DNA from: Extensimonas perlucida
GTDB taxonomy: Bacteria > Pseudomonadota > Gammaproteobacteria > Burkholderiales > Burkholderiaceae_C
Assembly (NCBI RefSeq): GCF_007655255.1
Contig: NZ_VMYE01000015.1
Coordinates: 1 to 64,000 of the forward strand
Length of the DNA stretch: 64,000 nt
Direction of reading: 5' to 3'
The notes beneath the pieces are model-generated. The model was given only the letters and a program-made list of their open reading frames with translations, had not been told where the DNA came from and did no database searches. This document shows, piece by piece, positions 9,700-18,079 of the stretch. How positions within the stretch are numbered: position 1 is the first letter of the stretch; every line of letters begins with the position of its first letter. A program made the position numbers and the translations under genes.

Positions 9700-10836
9700 A
9701 TGAGCATCGAAATCCGCAACATCAGCAAACGTTTCGGCGACTTTCAGGCGCTGCGCGACGTGAGCCTGGACATCGCCTCGGGCGAACTCATCGCGCTGCT
9801 GGGCCCCTCGGGCTGTGGCAAGACCACGCTGCTGCGCATCATCGCGGGGCTCGAGACGCCCGACGCGGGCAGCATTGCCTTTGCCGGGCAGGACAGCACC
9901 GACGTGCATGTGCGCGAGCGCAAGGTGGGCTTCGTGTTCCAGCACTACGCGCTGTTTCGCCACATGACGGTGTTCGAGAACGTGGCCTTCGGCCTGCGCA
10001 TGAAGCCGCGTCGCGAGCGCCCGAGCGAGGCGCAGATCCGCGCCAAGGTCATGGACTTGCTGCAGCTCGTGCAGCTCGACTGGCTCGCCGACCGGCATCC
10101 CGCGCAGCTCTCGGGCGGGCAGCGCCAGCGCATTGCCCTGGCGCGCGCGCTGGCCGTGGAGCCGCAGGTGCTGCTGCTCGACGAGCCCTTTGGCGCGCTC
10201 GATGCCAAGGTGCGCAAGGAGCTGCGCCGCTGGCTGCGCCGCCTGCACGACGAGCTGCACGTGACCAGCATCTTCGTCACGCACGACCAGGAGGAGGCGC
10301 TCGAAGTGGCCGACCGTGTGGTGGTCATCCACCGTGGCCGCATCGAGCAAAGCGGCTCGCCGCAGCAGGTGTGGGAACACCCGGCCAGCCCCTTTGTGTA
10401 TGGCTTTCTGGGCGACGTGAACCTGTTCCACGGCCGCGCGCACGCGGGCCTCGCGCACCTGCAGGGCATGCAGATCGAAGTGCCAGAGCACGCGCAAGCC
10501 GACAATGCCAAGGCCTACGCCTACGTGCGTCCGCACGAATTCGACGTGCAGCGTTACGCGCCCGGCGCCGAGCCAGCGGATGCGGGCCGCACGCGCGGCA
10601 TCGTGGCGCAGCTGGAGCGCGCCATCGTCGTCGGCCCGATCGCGCGGCTGGAACTCGTGCCCAGCGACGAACACCAAGCAGTGCAGAATACGCCCCCCGG
10701 GGCGCAGCCGCAGCACGTGATCGAGGCGCAGATCCCCGCGCAGCAGTTCCACGACATGGGCCTGCGCGAGGGTGAAGCGCTGCTGCTCACGCCGCGCCGC
10801 GCCCGGGTGTTTCTCGAAGAGGCCGCGGGGATTTGA
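9700..10836 (+). CDS. cysA: Sulfate/thiosulfate ABC transporter ATP-binding protein CysA
   Basis: This 378-residue ATPase energises sulfate uptake. Walker [13 protein letters not shown]-loop [15 protein letters not shown], signature LSGGQRQR, Walker [13 protein letters not shown] and the switch His in THDQEEAL are all present in the first about 230 residues. A C-terminal regulatory TOBE-type region follows ([23 protein letters not shown]). ATG 9700 is the start. It is the last gene of the sbp-cysTWA operon; dsbB follows after 57 bp and may be read through. Confidence 0.95.
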   Translation: MSIEIRNISKRFGDFQALRDVSLDIASGELIALLGPSGCGKTTLLRIIAGLETPDAGSIAFAGQDSTDVHVRERKVGFVFQHYALFRHMTVFENVAFGLRMKPRRERPSEAQIRAKVMDLLQLVQLDWLADRHPAQLSGGQRQRIALARALAVEPQVLLLDEPFGALDAKVRKELRRWLRRLHDELHVTSIFVTHDQEEALEVADRVVVIHRGRIEQSGSPQQVWEHPASPFVYGFLGDVNLFHGRAHAGLAHLQGMQIEVPEHAQADNAKAYAYVRPHEFDVQRYAPGAEPADAGRTRGIVAQLERAIVVGPIARLELVPSDEHQAVQNTPPGAQPQHVIEAQIPAQQFHDMGLREGEALLLTPRRARVFLEEAAGI

Positions 10837-10893
10837 CGCCTTGCTTCATGGCGTTCATTGCGCCTGCGGCGGGCCGATACCACAAGGACGCAT

Positions 10894-11412
10894 ATGTTTT
10901 GGAACTGGATAGACGCCGCGCCGCGCCGCGTGCTTGCGCTGCTGGCCGCGGTGTGCGTGGCCATGCTGGGCTTTGGGCTGTACCTGCAGTACGGCGTGGG
11001 CCTCACGCCCTGCCCGATGTGCATCGTGCAGCGCTACGCTTTGATATTGGTAGCTGTTAGCGCAGGAATGGCGGGCGCTAGAGGCCAAAAAGGCTGGATA
11101 TTTTCGTGGGCCGCGCTGGGCTTGCTTGCGGCGGGCTTCGGGGCTTTCGTGGCGGCGCGCCAGAGCTGGCTGCAGTGGTATCCGCCCGAGGTCGTGAGCT
11201 GCGGGCGCGACTTCTACGGCATGATCGAAAACTACCCGCTGAGCCGCGCCCTGCCCATGATCTTCCGCGGCTCGGGCGACTGCACGGCGGTCGATTGGAC
11301 TTTTCTCGGCGGCTCGCTCGCGAACTGGGCCTTCGTGGGCTTCGTCGGCCTGGGCGTGGCTTTGCTCGCCGTGCTCGCGCGCGTGGGGCATTGGCGCTTG
11401 AAATCCCGCTGA
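10894..11412 (+). CDS. dsbB: Disulfide bond formation protein DsbB
   Basis: This 172-residue inner-membrane quinone reductase reoxidises periplasmic DsbA. Four hydrophobic helices are visible. The first cysteine pair is in CPMCIVQRYA, and the second pair lies in the long periplasmic loop (VVSCGRDFYG and GSGDCTAVDWTFLG). The start is ATG 10894, with AAGGA six bases upstream. A copy of the interspersed repeat lies inside the gene at 11040-11096 and encodes part of helix 2 and the following loop, so that segment differs from typical family members. Confidence 0.93.
   Translation: MFWNWIDAAPRRVLALLAAVCVAMLGFGLYLQYGVGLTPCPMCIVQRYALILVAVSAGMAGARGQKGWIFSWAALGLLAAGFGAFVAARQSWLQWYPPEVVSCGRDFYGMIENYPLSRALPMIFRGSGDCTAVDWTFLGGSLANWAFVGFVGLGVALLAVLARVGHWRLKSR
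11040..11096 (-). repeat. Interspersed short repeat, copy inside dsbB (reverse orientation)
   Basis: Reverse-oriented copy with the core tagctgttagcgcaggaatg; read on the minus strand it gives gcgctaacagctac. It aligns to the copies at 16767, 34281 and 44205, and is closest to the reverse copy at 39560. It is translated in frame as part of DsbB. Confidence 0.55.
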
Positions 11413-11434
11413 AAGGGGCGCCGGTTTTTGCGTT

Positions 11435-12781
11435 TCAGAGCTTTTTCACGAGCACCTGGCTGCGCCGGTCCCAGTTGTACTTGCGCTTGCGCGCCTCGGG
11501 CAGCCAGTCCGGATCCACGGGCTGAAAACCGCGTTTGAGGAACCAGTGCATGGTGCGTGTGGTGAGCACGAAGATGCTTTGCAGCCCCATGGCGCGGGCG
11601 CGCTGCTCGATGCGCTTGAGCAGCTTTTCGCCGTCGCCCTGACTCTGGCTTTGCGGCGAGACGGTGAGCGCGGCCATCTCGCCCGTCTTGGCCTCGGGGT
11701 AGGGGTAGAGCGCGGCGCAGCCGAAGATCACGCCGTCGTGCTCGATGATGGTGTAGTGGTCTATGTCGCGCTCGATCTCGGTGCGGCTGCGCTTGACCAG
11801 CGTGCCGTCTTTTTCAAAGGGCTCGATGAGCTGCAGGATGCCGCCCACGTCGTCGGGCGTGGCCTCGCGCAGCGCTTCGAGCTTTTCATCGACGACCATG
11901 GTGCCTATGCCGTCGTGCACGTAGATTTCGAGCAGCAGCGAGCCATCGACGGCAAACGGGATGATGTGGCTGCGCGCCACGCCGCCCTTGCAGGCTTTGA
12001 TGCAGTGCTGCAAATAAAAGCCTATGTCGGTGGGCTGCTGGGGCGGCGGCAGCCGCGCGAGCAGCGCCTCGGCGTCGGCCAAAGGCAGCTCGGTGTCTAT
12101 GGGGTTGTCCTCGCTCTCGGGTTCTTCGGGGTGCACGCGGATACCGGGGATTTCGGTGATGAAGATCAGCTTGTCGGCCTGTAGCGCCAAGGCCACGCTG
12201 GTTGCCACCTCTTCCATCGCCAGATTGAAGGCCTCGCCCGTGGGCGAGAAGCCAAACGGCGACAGCAGCACCAGCGCGCCCATGTCGAGCGTGCGCGTGA
12301 TGCCTGCCACATCGACCTTGCGCACCACGCCCGAGTGTTGGAAGTCCACGCCATCGACGATGCCCACGGGCCGCGCGGTGATGAAGTTGCCCGAGAGCAC
12401 GCGCACCGTCGCGCCCGCCATGGGCGTGTTGGGCAGGCCCTGGCTGAACGCGGCTTCGATCTCGTAGCGCAGCTGGCCCGCGGCCTCTTGCGCGCAGTCG
12501 AGCGCGACCGAGTCGGTGATGCGCATGCCGTGCGAATATTTGGCCTCGTGCCCCTTGGCGCGCAACTGCTCGTTGACCTGCGGGCGAAAGCCGTGCACGA
12601 GCACGATCTTCACGCCCATGGCCTGGATCAGCGCCAAGTCCTGCACGATGCTTTGCAGCTTGCCCGCGGCAATGGCCTCGCCCGTGAGCCCGATCACGAA
12701 GGTCTGGTGGCGGAACTTGTGGATGTAGGGCGCGACCGAGCGGAACCAGGGCACGAAGGTGAAGTTGAAGACGGCGGACAT
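11435..12781 (-). CDS. argA: N-acetylglutamate synthase (amino-acid kinase plus GNAT)
   Basis: This 448-residue enzyme makes N-acetylglutamate from glutamate and acetyl-CoA, the first step of arginine synthesis. The N-terminal amino-acid-kinase domain (about residues 25-290) contains KIVLVHGFRPQVNEQL and the arginine-binding region. The C-terminal GNAT domain (about residues 300-448) holds MAALTVSPQSQSQGDGEKLL as the acetyl-CoA loop. The FVPWFRSVAPYIHKFR start is typical of classical ArgA. The gene is alone, convergent with dsbB, and starts 15 bp after the PIN toxin gene on the same strand. Confidence 0.95.
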   Translation of the reverse strand: MSAVFNFTFVPWFRSVAPYIHKFRHQTFVIGLTGEAIAAGKLQSIVQDLALIQAMGVKIVLVHGFRPQVNEQLRAKGHEAKYSHGMRITDSVALDCAQEAAGQLRYEIEAAFSQGLPNTPMAGATVRVLSGNFITARPVGIVDGVDFQHSGVVRKVDVAGITRTLDMGALVLLSPFGFSPTGEAFNLAMEEVATSVALALQADKLIFITEIPGIRVHPEEPESEDNPIDTELPLADAEALLARLPPPQQPTDIGFYLQHCIKACKGGVARSHIIPFAVDGSLLLEIYVHDGIGTMVVDEKLEALREATPDDVGGILQLIEPFEKDGTLVKRSRTEIERDIDHYTIIEHDGVIFGCAALYPYPEAKTGEMAALTVSPQSQSQGDGEKLLKRIEQRARAMGLQSIFVLTTRTMHWFLKRGFQPVDPDWLPEARKRKYNWDRRSQVLVKKL

Positions 12782-12796
12782 GGGCGGTGGGGCAAA

Positions 12797-13210
12797 TCAG
12801 AGGAAAGGATTTTCCACCACGAGCTTGCCAAAGCGTTGCCCGTGCTGGCCGTCCTCGGTCAGCAGCAGGTCGGCGTTGGCGCGCAGTGCGGATTCGAGGA
12901 TCAGCGCGTCCCGCCATTGCAGTTGGTAGCGTTCGGCGAGTTGCGCTGCGGCGAGCACGCTTTGCGCCGTGCTGCCCATCACGTAAAAAGCGCTCAGGCG
13001 CTCGAGCTGCTGCAGGGCCTCGGCGGCGGGCAGGGGTGGGCGCAGTTTGCGCGTGGTGATTTGGTAGAACTCTTGCAGCACCTGGGTGCTGAGCACGACC
13101 GTGTCGCGCGCGCAGGCCTGCGCGATGCGCGCGAGCGCGGCCTCCTGGCGCACGCGGTGGCTCGCGTCCATGGCATAGACGAGCACGTTGGTGTCTATGA
13201 AGCAGATCAT
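12797..13210 (-). CDS. PIN-domain ribonuclease toxin (VapC-like)
   Basis: This 137-residue protein starts MICFIDTNVLVYAMD, the first acidic strand of a PIN domain (Asp 6). It continues with LQEFYQITTRK (conserved Glu), WRDALILESAL (central Asp) and the final strand LLTEDGQHGQ (last Asp). PIN toxins are Mg-dependent RNases, often cutting tRNA or rRNA. The ATG overlaps the stop of the upstream antitoxin gene by one base (TGATG), the usual coupling in VapBC-type pairs. The RNA target is unknown. Confidence 0.85.
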   Translation of the reverse strand: MICFIDTNVLVYAMDASHRVRQEAALARIAQACARDTVVLSTQVLQEFYQITTRKLRPPLPAAEALQQLERLSAFYVMGSTAQSVLAAAQLAERYQLQWRDALILESALRANADLLLTEDGQHGQRFGKLVVENPFL

Positions 13211-13563
13211 CAGGCGGCGTCGCCGGATGCGCCGGCAGGATCGGGCGTGGCCGAAGGCGTGGTGGAAGATGCGTTGGAGGATGCGTTGGAGGATGCGCTC
13301 GCAGATGCGGCGGAATCGGCAACTGCGGGATAAGGCCGCTCGTGCGCATCGGCGCGCGTCCAGCGTGCGCCTTCGCGGTTTGCCTGGCTGCGCCGCGCCG
13401 CTTCGATGAAGGCTTGTGCGGCGGCGCTTTGCCGGTCGTTGCCCAGCGCGTATTCGGCGAGGAATTCGCGCACCTTGGCGCTCACCGAGGTGCCTTCTTG
13501 GATGGCGCGCACACGGGCCATTTTGATGATGGATTCTTCCAGGGAGATGGTCAGATTGGCCAT
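13210..13563 (-). CDS. Antitoxin of the PIN toxin, ribbon-helix-helix type with an Ala/Ser tail
   Basis: This 117-residue protein begins MANLTISLEESIIKMARVRA, the strand-helix of a ribbon-helix-helix DNA-binding domain, followed by VSAKVREFLAEYALGND. After about residue 80 the protein becomes an Ala/Ser/Asn-rich tail with the tetrapeptide unit NASS repeated from a 12-bp DNA repeat. Antitoxins of this kind bind their own promoter through the N-terminus and mask the toxin through the C-terminus. It sits upstream of and overlaps the toxin, and is divergent from hrpA. Confidence 0.75.
   Translation of the reverse strand: MANLTISLEESIIKMARVRAIQEGTSVSAKVREFLAEYALGNDRQSAAAQAFIEAARRSQANREGARWTRADAHERPYPAVADSAASASASSNASSNASSTTPSATPDPAGASGDAA
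13266..13308 (-). repeat. 12-bp tandem repeat in the antitoxin tail
   Basis: About three units of gatgcgttggag (the last degenerate) give the protein repeat NASS on the minus strand. The unit length keeps the frame, so copy-number change would only lengthen or shorten the tail. Confidence 0.7.
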
Positions 13564-13592
13564 GGCAAGCAGCCCCGCGCAAAACACATGAA

Positions 13593-13617
13593 CACGTGAA
13601 GCAGTGTAGCACGTGAA
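13593..13617. promoter_or_regulatory. Candidate antitoxin operator (two CACGTGAA repeats)
   Basis: CACGTGAA occurs at 13593 and again at 13610, 17 bp apart, just upstream of the antitoxin start and at the edge of the hrpA promoter. Each contains the palindrome CACGTG. A ribbon-helix-helix repressor binding here could control both divergent units; this is inference. Confidence 0.45.
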
Positions 13618-13632
13618 TTCGTATGTTCTTCG

Positions 13633-13638
13633 TATAAT
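13633..13638 (+). promoter_or_regulatory. -10 element of hrpA
   Basis: TATAAT lies 8 bp before GTG 13646. Transcription would start at or next to that codon, which argues against the in-frame upstream GTG at 13613 and suggests a very short or absent leader. Confidence 0.55.
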
Positions 13639-13645
13639 CGCGCCC

Positions 13646-16600
13646 GTGCACGCTCCATCTTCCCCCAGCGCCAGCCGGCCGGCGCTGCAAATCGAATTCC
13701 CCGAGTCTCTCCCCGTATCGGCGCGCCGCGACGAGATCATGGCCGCCATGCAGGCGCACCAGGTCATCATCGTGTGCGGCGAGACGGGCTCGGGCAAAAC
13801 CACGCAGCTGCCCAAGATGGCGCTGGCCTTGGGGCGCGGCAAGTGCAACGCCGCGCCGGGGCAGCGCGGGCGGCTCATAGGCCACACGCAGCCGCGCCGC
13901 ATCGCCGCGAGCAGCGTGGCGCAGCGCATCGCCGAGGAACTGCACACACCGCTGGGCGAGGTGGTGGGCTACAAGGTGCGCTTTCACGACCGGCTCTCCA
14001 GGGATGCCTCGGTCAAGCTCATGACCGACGGCATTTTGCTGGCCGAGACGCAGACCGACCCGCTCTTGCAGGCCTACGACACCATCATCATCGACGAGGC
14101 GCACGAGCGCAGCCTGAACATCGACTTTCTGCTCGGCTACCTGCGCCAGATATTGCCGCGCCGGCCCGACCTCAAAGTGGTGGTGACCTCGGCCACCATA
14201 GACGCCGAGCGCTTCGCGCGGCACTTTGCCTCGGCCCAGGGGCCCGCGCCGGTGATCGAGGTGTCGGGGCGCACCTACCCGGTCGAAATCCGCTGGCGCC
14301 CGTTCGAGGACAGCCGCGACTACGGCCTCAACGACGCGATCGCCGACGGCGTCGATGCGCTCTGGGCGGGCAATGCGCCCGGCGACATCCTCGTCTTTTT
14401 GCCGGGCGAGCGCGAAATCCGCGAGGCCGCAGACCACCTGCGCAAGCACCTCGCGCACCAGCCGCTGCTGCGCAATGCTGAGGTGCTGCCGCTGTTTGCG
14501 CGCCTGTCGCAGGCCGAGCAGCAAAAAATCTTTGCACCCCACGGCCAACGGCGCATCGTGCTTGCGACCAACGTGGCCGAGACCTCGCTCACCGTGCCAG
14601 GCATAAGATACGTCATTGATGCAGGTACGGCGCGCGTGAAGCGCTACAGCTTCAGAAGCAAGGTGGAGCAGCTATTGATCGAGCCCATCAGCCAGGCCGC
14701 GGCAAACCAGCGCGCCGGGCGTTGCGGGCGCGTGGCCCACGGCATTTGCCTGCGGCTCTATGACGAGGCCGACTTTCAGAGCCGCCCGCGCTTTACCGAC
14801 CCCGAAATTTTGCGCAGCTCGCTCGCGGGCGTGATTTTGCGCATGGCTGCGCTGCGCCTGGGCGACGTGGCGCAGTTCCCTTTCCTCGACGCGCCCTCAG
14901 GCCGCGCGATCGCCGACGGCTACCAGTTGCTCAGCGAGCTCGGTGCGGTCGATGAAGCGGGCGCGCTCACGCCCATGGGTGAGCAGCTCGCGCGCCTGCC
15001 GCTCGATCCGCGCGTGGGCCGCATGATTTTGGAGGCGCGCGAGCGCCAGGCGCTCGACGAGGTGCTCGTGATCGCGGCGGCGCTGTCCGTGCAGGATGTG
15101 CGCGACCGCCCGCTCGCCGCGCAGCAGCAGGCCGACCAGGCGCACGCCAAGTTCGACGACGACAAGAGCGAATTCAGCAGCTACCTCAAGCTCTGGCGCT
15201 GGATCCACGAGGCGCGCGGCGGCAGCCTGCCCACGCTGCCCTCGGCGCGCGCCCAAGCCAAACAGCAAGCCGCCGCAGCGCGCCAGGGCCGGGGCGCGCA
15301 CGCCGCGCTGCCCGTGACGCAGCGGACGCTGGCGGCGGCAGCGGCACCGTCCGCAGCGCCTGCGCCCGCCGAAGCCGCTGCGCACCCCACGCACAAACTC
15401 AGCCACCGCCAGTACGAGGCGCTCTTGCGCCAGAACTTCATCAGCGTGCGCCGCCTGCGCGAGTGGCGCGACATCCACAGCCAGCTGCTCACCGTGGTCA
15501 CCGAGCACGGCTGGCACCTCAACACGCAGCCCGCGAGCTACGAGCAAGTCCACTGCGCGCTGCTCAGCGGCCTGCTGGGCAACGTGGGCGTCAAGAGCGA
15601 CGAGGACGACTGGTATCTGGGCGCGCGCGGCATCAAGTTTTACCGCCACCCGGGTGCGCACTTGTCGAAAAAGCCGGGGCGCTGGATCGTCGCGGCCGAG
15701 CTGGTCGAAACCACGCGCCTGTATGGCCGCGGCATCGCGGCGATCGAGCCGCAGTGGCTCGAACAGCTTGGCAGCCATTTGCTCAAAAAACAGCTGCTCG
15801 ACCCGCACTGGGAGAAAAAACGTGCCGAGGTCGTCGCCTTCGAGCGCGCCACGCTCTACGGCATCGTCGTCTATAGCGGCCGGCGCGTGAACTTCGGCAA
15901 GGCCGACCCGCACGCGGCGCGCGAGATTTTCATCCGCGAGGCGCTGGTCGCGGGCGAGTGGGATACGCGCCTGCCTTTTCTGGCCGCGAACCGCAAGCTG
16001 ATCGCGCAGGTGCAGGAGCTCGAACACAAGGCGCGCCGCCAGGACGTGCTCGTCGATGAGGAGCTGATCTACGCCTTTTACGACCAGCACATCCCGCCCG
16101 ACATCTGCAGCGGCGCCGAGTTCGAAGCCTGGTGGCGCACGGCGAGCCGCGCGCAGCCCGACTTGCTGCGCCTCACGCGCGAGGAGCTCATGCGCCACGA
16201 GGCCGCGGGCATCACGGGCAATGCCTTTCCGCGCAGCGTGCGCCTGGGCGGCGTCGATTGCGCGGCCAGTTACCTGCACGCGCCCGGCGACCCGCGCGAC
16301 GGCATCACCGTCACCGTGCCACTGTTCGTGCTCAACCAGGTGAGCGAGGAGCGCTGCGAGTGGCTCGTGCCCGGCATGCTCAAGGACAAAATCCAGGCGC
16401 TGCTCAAAAGCCTGCCGCAGCGCCCGCGTTCGCGCTTCGTGCCGCTGCCCGAGTCTGCCGCGCGCCTGGCGGCCTTGCTCGGCACGCCCGAGCGCTTCGG
16501 CCAGGGCAGCCTGATCGACGCGCTGCTGCGCGAGGTGCGTGAGCAGACCTCGCTCGACGTGCAGCGCGCCGACTTCAAGCTCGACATGCTCGCGCCGCAC

Positions 16601-17770
16601 CTGTTCATGAACTTTCGCGTGGTCGACGAGCACGGCCGCCAGCTCGGCCAGGGCCGCAACCTCGGCGCGCTCAAGGCCGAGTGGGGCGCGCAGGCGCGCG
16701 GCGCGTTCCAGGCGCTCGCGGCGCTGCGGCGTGCGGCGCCAGAGCCCGCTGCTGTGCCCGCGCCCGAAAAATTAGAGCCAAATCGGCCTCAAGCCAAGGT
16801 ACAGCAAGCACAAGCAGCTAGCAAAAAAGGAGTTTCCGCCGCGCCGGTCGCGGCGCGCCCATCCGCCAGTGCCGCTGCCGCCGCTGCGCCAAGCCCCGAG
16901 CAGGCCGCGCGCGCTGGCGAACGCTACACCGCCTGGACTTTCGGCGCGCTGCCCGAGCTCATGGAGATCCGCCAGGGCGCGCAGACCCTGATCGGCTTTC
17001 CGGCGCTGATCGACGTGGGTGACGCCGTGACCATCGAAGTCTTCGACGAGCCCGAACTCGCTGCGGCCAAGCACCGCGCGGGCCTGCGGCGCCTGTTTGC
17101 GCTGCAGCTGCGCGATGCGCTCAAGTACCTCGAAAAAAACATCCCCGATCTGCAAAAAATGGCCATCGCCTACCTGCCGCTGGGCACGCAGGAGGAGCTG
17201 CGCGCGCAGATCATCGACCTGGCGCTCGAGCGCGCCTTCCTGCTCGAGCCGCTGCCCACCGACGCCGCGGCCTTCGCGCGCCGTCTCGAAGAAGGCCGCG
17301 CACGCCTCACGCTCATCGCCAACGAAGTCGCGCGGCTCGCGGGCGCGATCCTGCTCGAATACGCGAGTGCGCTGCGCAAGCTCAAGGACACGAAAAACGC
17401 CCCCGAGGCGGTGCAGGACGCGCAGCAGCAATTGCAGCGCCTGCTGCCCCAAAATTTCCTCGGTGCCACGCCCTGGGCGCAGCTCGCGCACTTTCCGCGC
17501 TACCTCAAGGCCATCGTGCTGCGCCTGGAAAAGGTGCGCAGCGACCCCGCGCGCGACGCCGCCAAGCTCGCCGAGCTGCGCCCGCACGAGCAGCGTTACT
17601 GGCGCCTGCTCGCCGAGCGCAAGGGCCGCGCCGACGCGCGCATGCAGGAGCTGCGCTGGATGCTCGAAGAGCTGCGCGTGAGCTTTTTCGCGCAAGAGCT
17701 GCGCACCCCCCAGCCCGTGAGCCTCAAGCGCCTCGAAAAACTCTGGGCGCAGGTGAGCGGGGCGGTGTAG
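13646..17770 (+). CDS. hrpA: ATP-dependent RNA helicase HrpA
   Basis: This is a large DEAH-box helicase of about 1374 residues, the usual HrpA length. Helicase core: GETGSGKTTQLPKM (motif I), DEAH inside IIDEAHERSLNIDFLLGYL (motif II), VTSATIDAERF (motif III), LATNVAETSLTVPGIRY and QRAGRCGRV (motif VI). HA2/OB and the DUF3418 C-terminal region follow. Family members act on mRNA and rescue stalled ribosomes. Two Ala/Pro-rich insertions are seen, one near 15280-15390 and one at 16760-16900. The second contains an interspersed repeat. The start is set by the TATAAT just upstream and is uncertain. Confidence 0.93.
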   Translation: MHAPSSPSASRPALQIEFPESLPVSARRDEIMAAMQAHQVIIVCGETGSGKTTQLPKMALALGRGKCNAAPGQRGRLIGHTQPRRIAASSVAQRIAEELHTPLGEVVGYKVRFHDRLSRDASVKLMTDGILLAETQTDPLLQAYDTIIIDEAHERSLNIDFLLGYLRQILPRRPDLKVVVTSATIDAERFARHFASAQGPAPVIEVSGRTYPVEIRWRPFEDSRDYGLNDAIADGVDALWAGNAPGDILVFLPGEREIREAADHLRKHLAHQPLLRNAEVLPLFARLSQAEQQKIFAPHGQRRIVLATNVAETSLTVPGIRYVIDAGTARVKRYSFRSKVEQLLIEPISQAAANQRAGRCGRVAHGICLRLYDEADFQSRPRFTDPEILRSSLAGVILRMAALRLGDVAQFPFLDAPSGRAIADGYQLLSELGAVDEAGALTPMGEQLARLPLDPRVGRMILEARERQALDEVLVIAAALSVQDVRDRPLAAQQQADQAHAKFDDDKSEFSSYLKLWRWIHEARGGSLPTLPSARAQAKQQAAAARQGRGAHAALPVTQRTLAAAAAPSAAPAPAEAAAHPTHKLSHRQYEALLRQNFISVRRLREWRDIHSQLLTVVTEHGWHLNTQPASYEQVHCALLSGLLGNVGVKSDEDDWYLGARGIKFYRHPGAHLSKKPGRWIVAAELVETTRLYGRGIAAIEPQWLEQLGSHLLKKQLLDPHWEKKRAEVVAFERATLYGIVVYSGRRVNFGKADPHAAREIFIREALVAGEWDTRLPFLAANRKLIAQVQELEHKARRQDVLVDEELIYAFYDQHIPPDICSGAEFEAWWRTASRAQPDLLRLTREELMRHEAAGITGNAFPRSVRLGGVDCAASYLHAPGDPRDGITVTVPLFVLNQVSEERCEWLVPGMLKDKIQALLKSLPQRPRSRFVPLPESAARLAALLGTPERFGQGSLIDALLREVREQTSLDVQRADFKLDMLAPHLFMNFRVVDEHGRQLGQGRNLGALKAEWGAQARGAFQALAALRRAAPEPAAVPAPEKLEPNRPQAKVQQAQAASKKGVSAAPVAARPSASAAAAAAPSPEQAARAGERYTAWTFGALPELMEIRQGAQTLIGFPALIDVGDAVTIEVFDEPELAAAKHRAGLRRLFALQLRDALKYLEKNIPDLQKMAIAYLPLGTQEELRAQIIDLALERAFLLEPLPTDAAAFARRLEEGRARLTLIANEVARLAGAILLEYASALRKLKDTKNAPEAVQDAQQQLQRLLPQNFLGATPWAQLAHFPRYLKAIVLRLEKVRSDPARDAAKLAELRPHEQRYWRLLAERKGRADARMQELRWMLEELRVSFFAQELRTPQPVSLKRLEKLWAQVSGAV
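16767..16835 (+). repeat. Interspersed short repeat, copy inside hrpA
   Basis: This forward copy contains acagcaagcacaagcagcta flanked by A-rich ends. It encodes a KVQQAQAASKKGVSA linker, and the copy in waaA encodes the similar QVYQAQAAIDSEVSA in the same frame. Confidence 0.65.
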
Positions 17771-17783
17771 CGGCTTCGGACAG

Positions 17784-17806
17784 GTCTTCTTGATGTCTTC
17801 TTGACA
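17784..17806 (+). promoter_or_regulatory. Candidate KdpE site and -35 of the kdp operon
   Basis: The decamer GTCTTCTTGA occurs at 17784 and 17795, an 11-bp period as expected for tandem binding of an OmpR-family regulator such as KdpE. The second copy runs into TTGACA (17801-17806), a possible -35. A convincing -10 is not visible at normal spacing. The assignment to KdpE is by position only. Confidence 0.4.
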
Positions 17807-17894
17807 CGCCCCGCGCGTAAATTTTCATCATCTTGACGCCCGGCTCCATAGCATCCTCATAGCCCGTCTTCGCACGGGCCAAGGAGGATGAAAA

Positions 17895-17990
17895 ATGGAC
17901 ATCGCATATCTCGCACTCATGGCCCTGATGTGGCTCGCGCTGGTGGGCCTGACGCTGGGCTGCGCCAAGCTCGGAGGGCTCGAGCAATGA
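17895..17990 (+). CDS. Small membrane protein preceding kdpF
   Basis: This 31-residue ORF ([20 protein letters not shown] then [10 protein letters not shown]) has a strong AAGGAGG box at 17881-17887 and one hydrophobic helix. Its stop overlaps the kdpF start (ATGA). Length, helix and position fit a second KdpF-like lipid-exposed peptide, or a leader ORF that couples translation. I do not recognise a named family. Confidence 0.6.
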   Translation: MDIAYLALMALMWLALVGLTLGCAKLGGLEQ

Positions 17991-18079
17991 CCTGGACCTA
18001 TGTATTGGGCGGCATCATCGCCGTGGGCCTGCTGGTCTATCTGGTGGCTGCATTGCTGCATCCGGAGGACTTCTCATGA
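17987..18079 (+). CDS. kdpF: Potassium-transporting ATPase KdpF subunit
   Basis: This 30-residue hydrophobic peptide ([20 protein letters not shown], ending ALLHPEDFS) has a single helix. KdpF is a small stabilising subunit of the KdpFABC potassium pump, and the LLHPEDF ending is typical. Both ends overlap neighbours by the ATGA arrangement, so it is coupled to the upstream small ORF and to kdpA. Confidence 0.88.
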   Translation: MTWTYVLGGIIAVGLLVYLVAALLHPEDFS

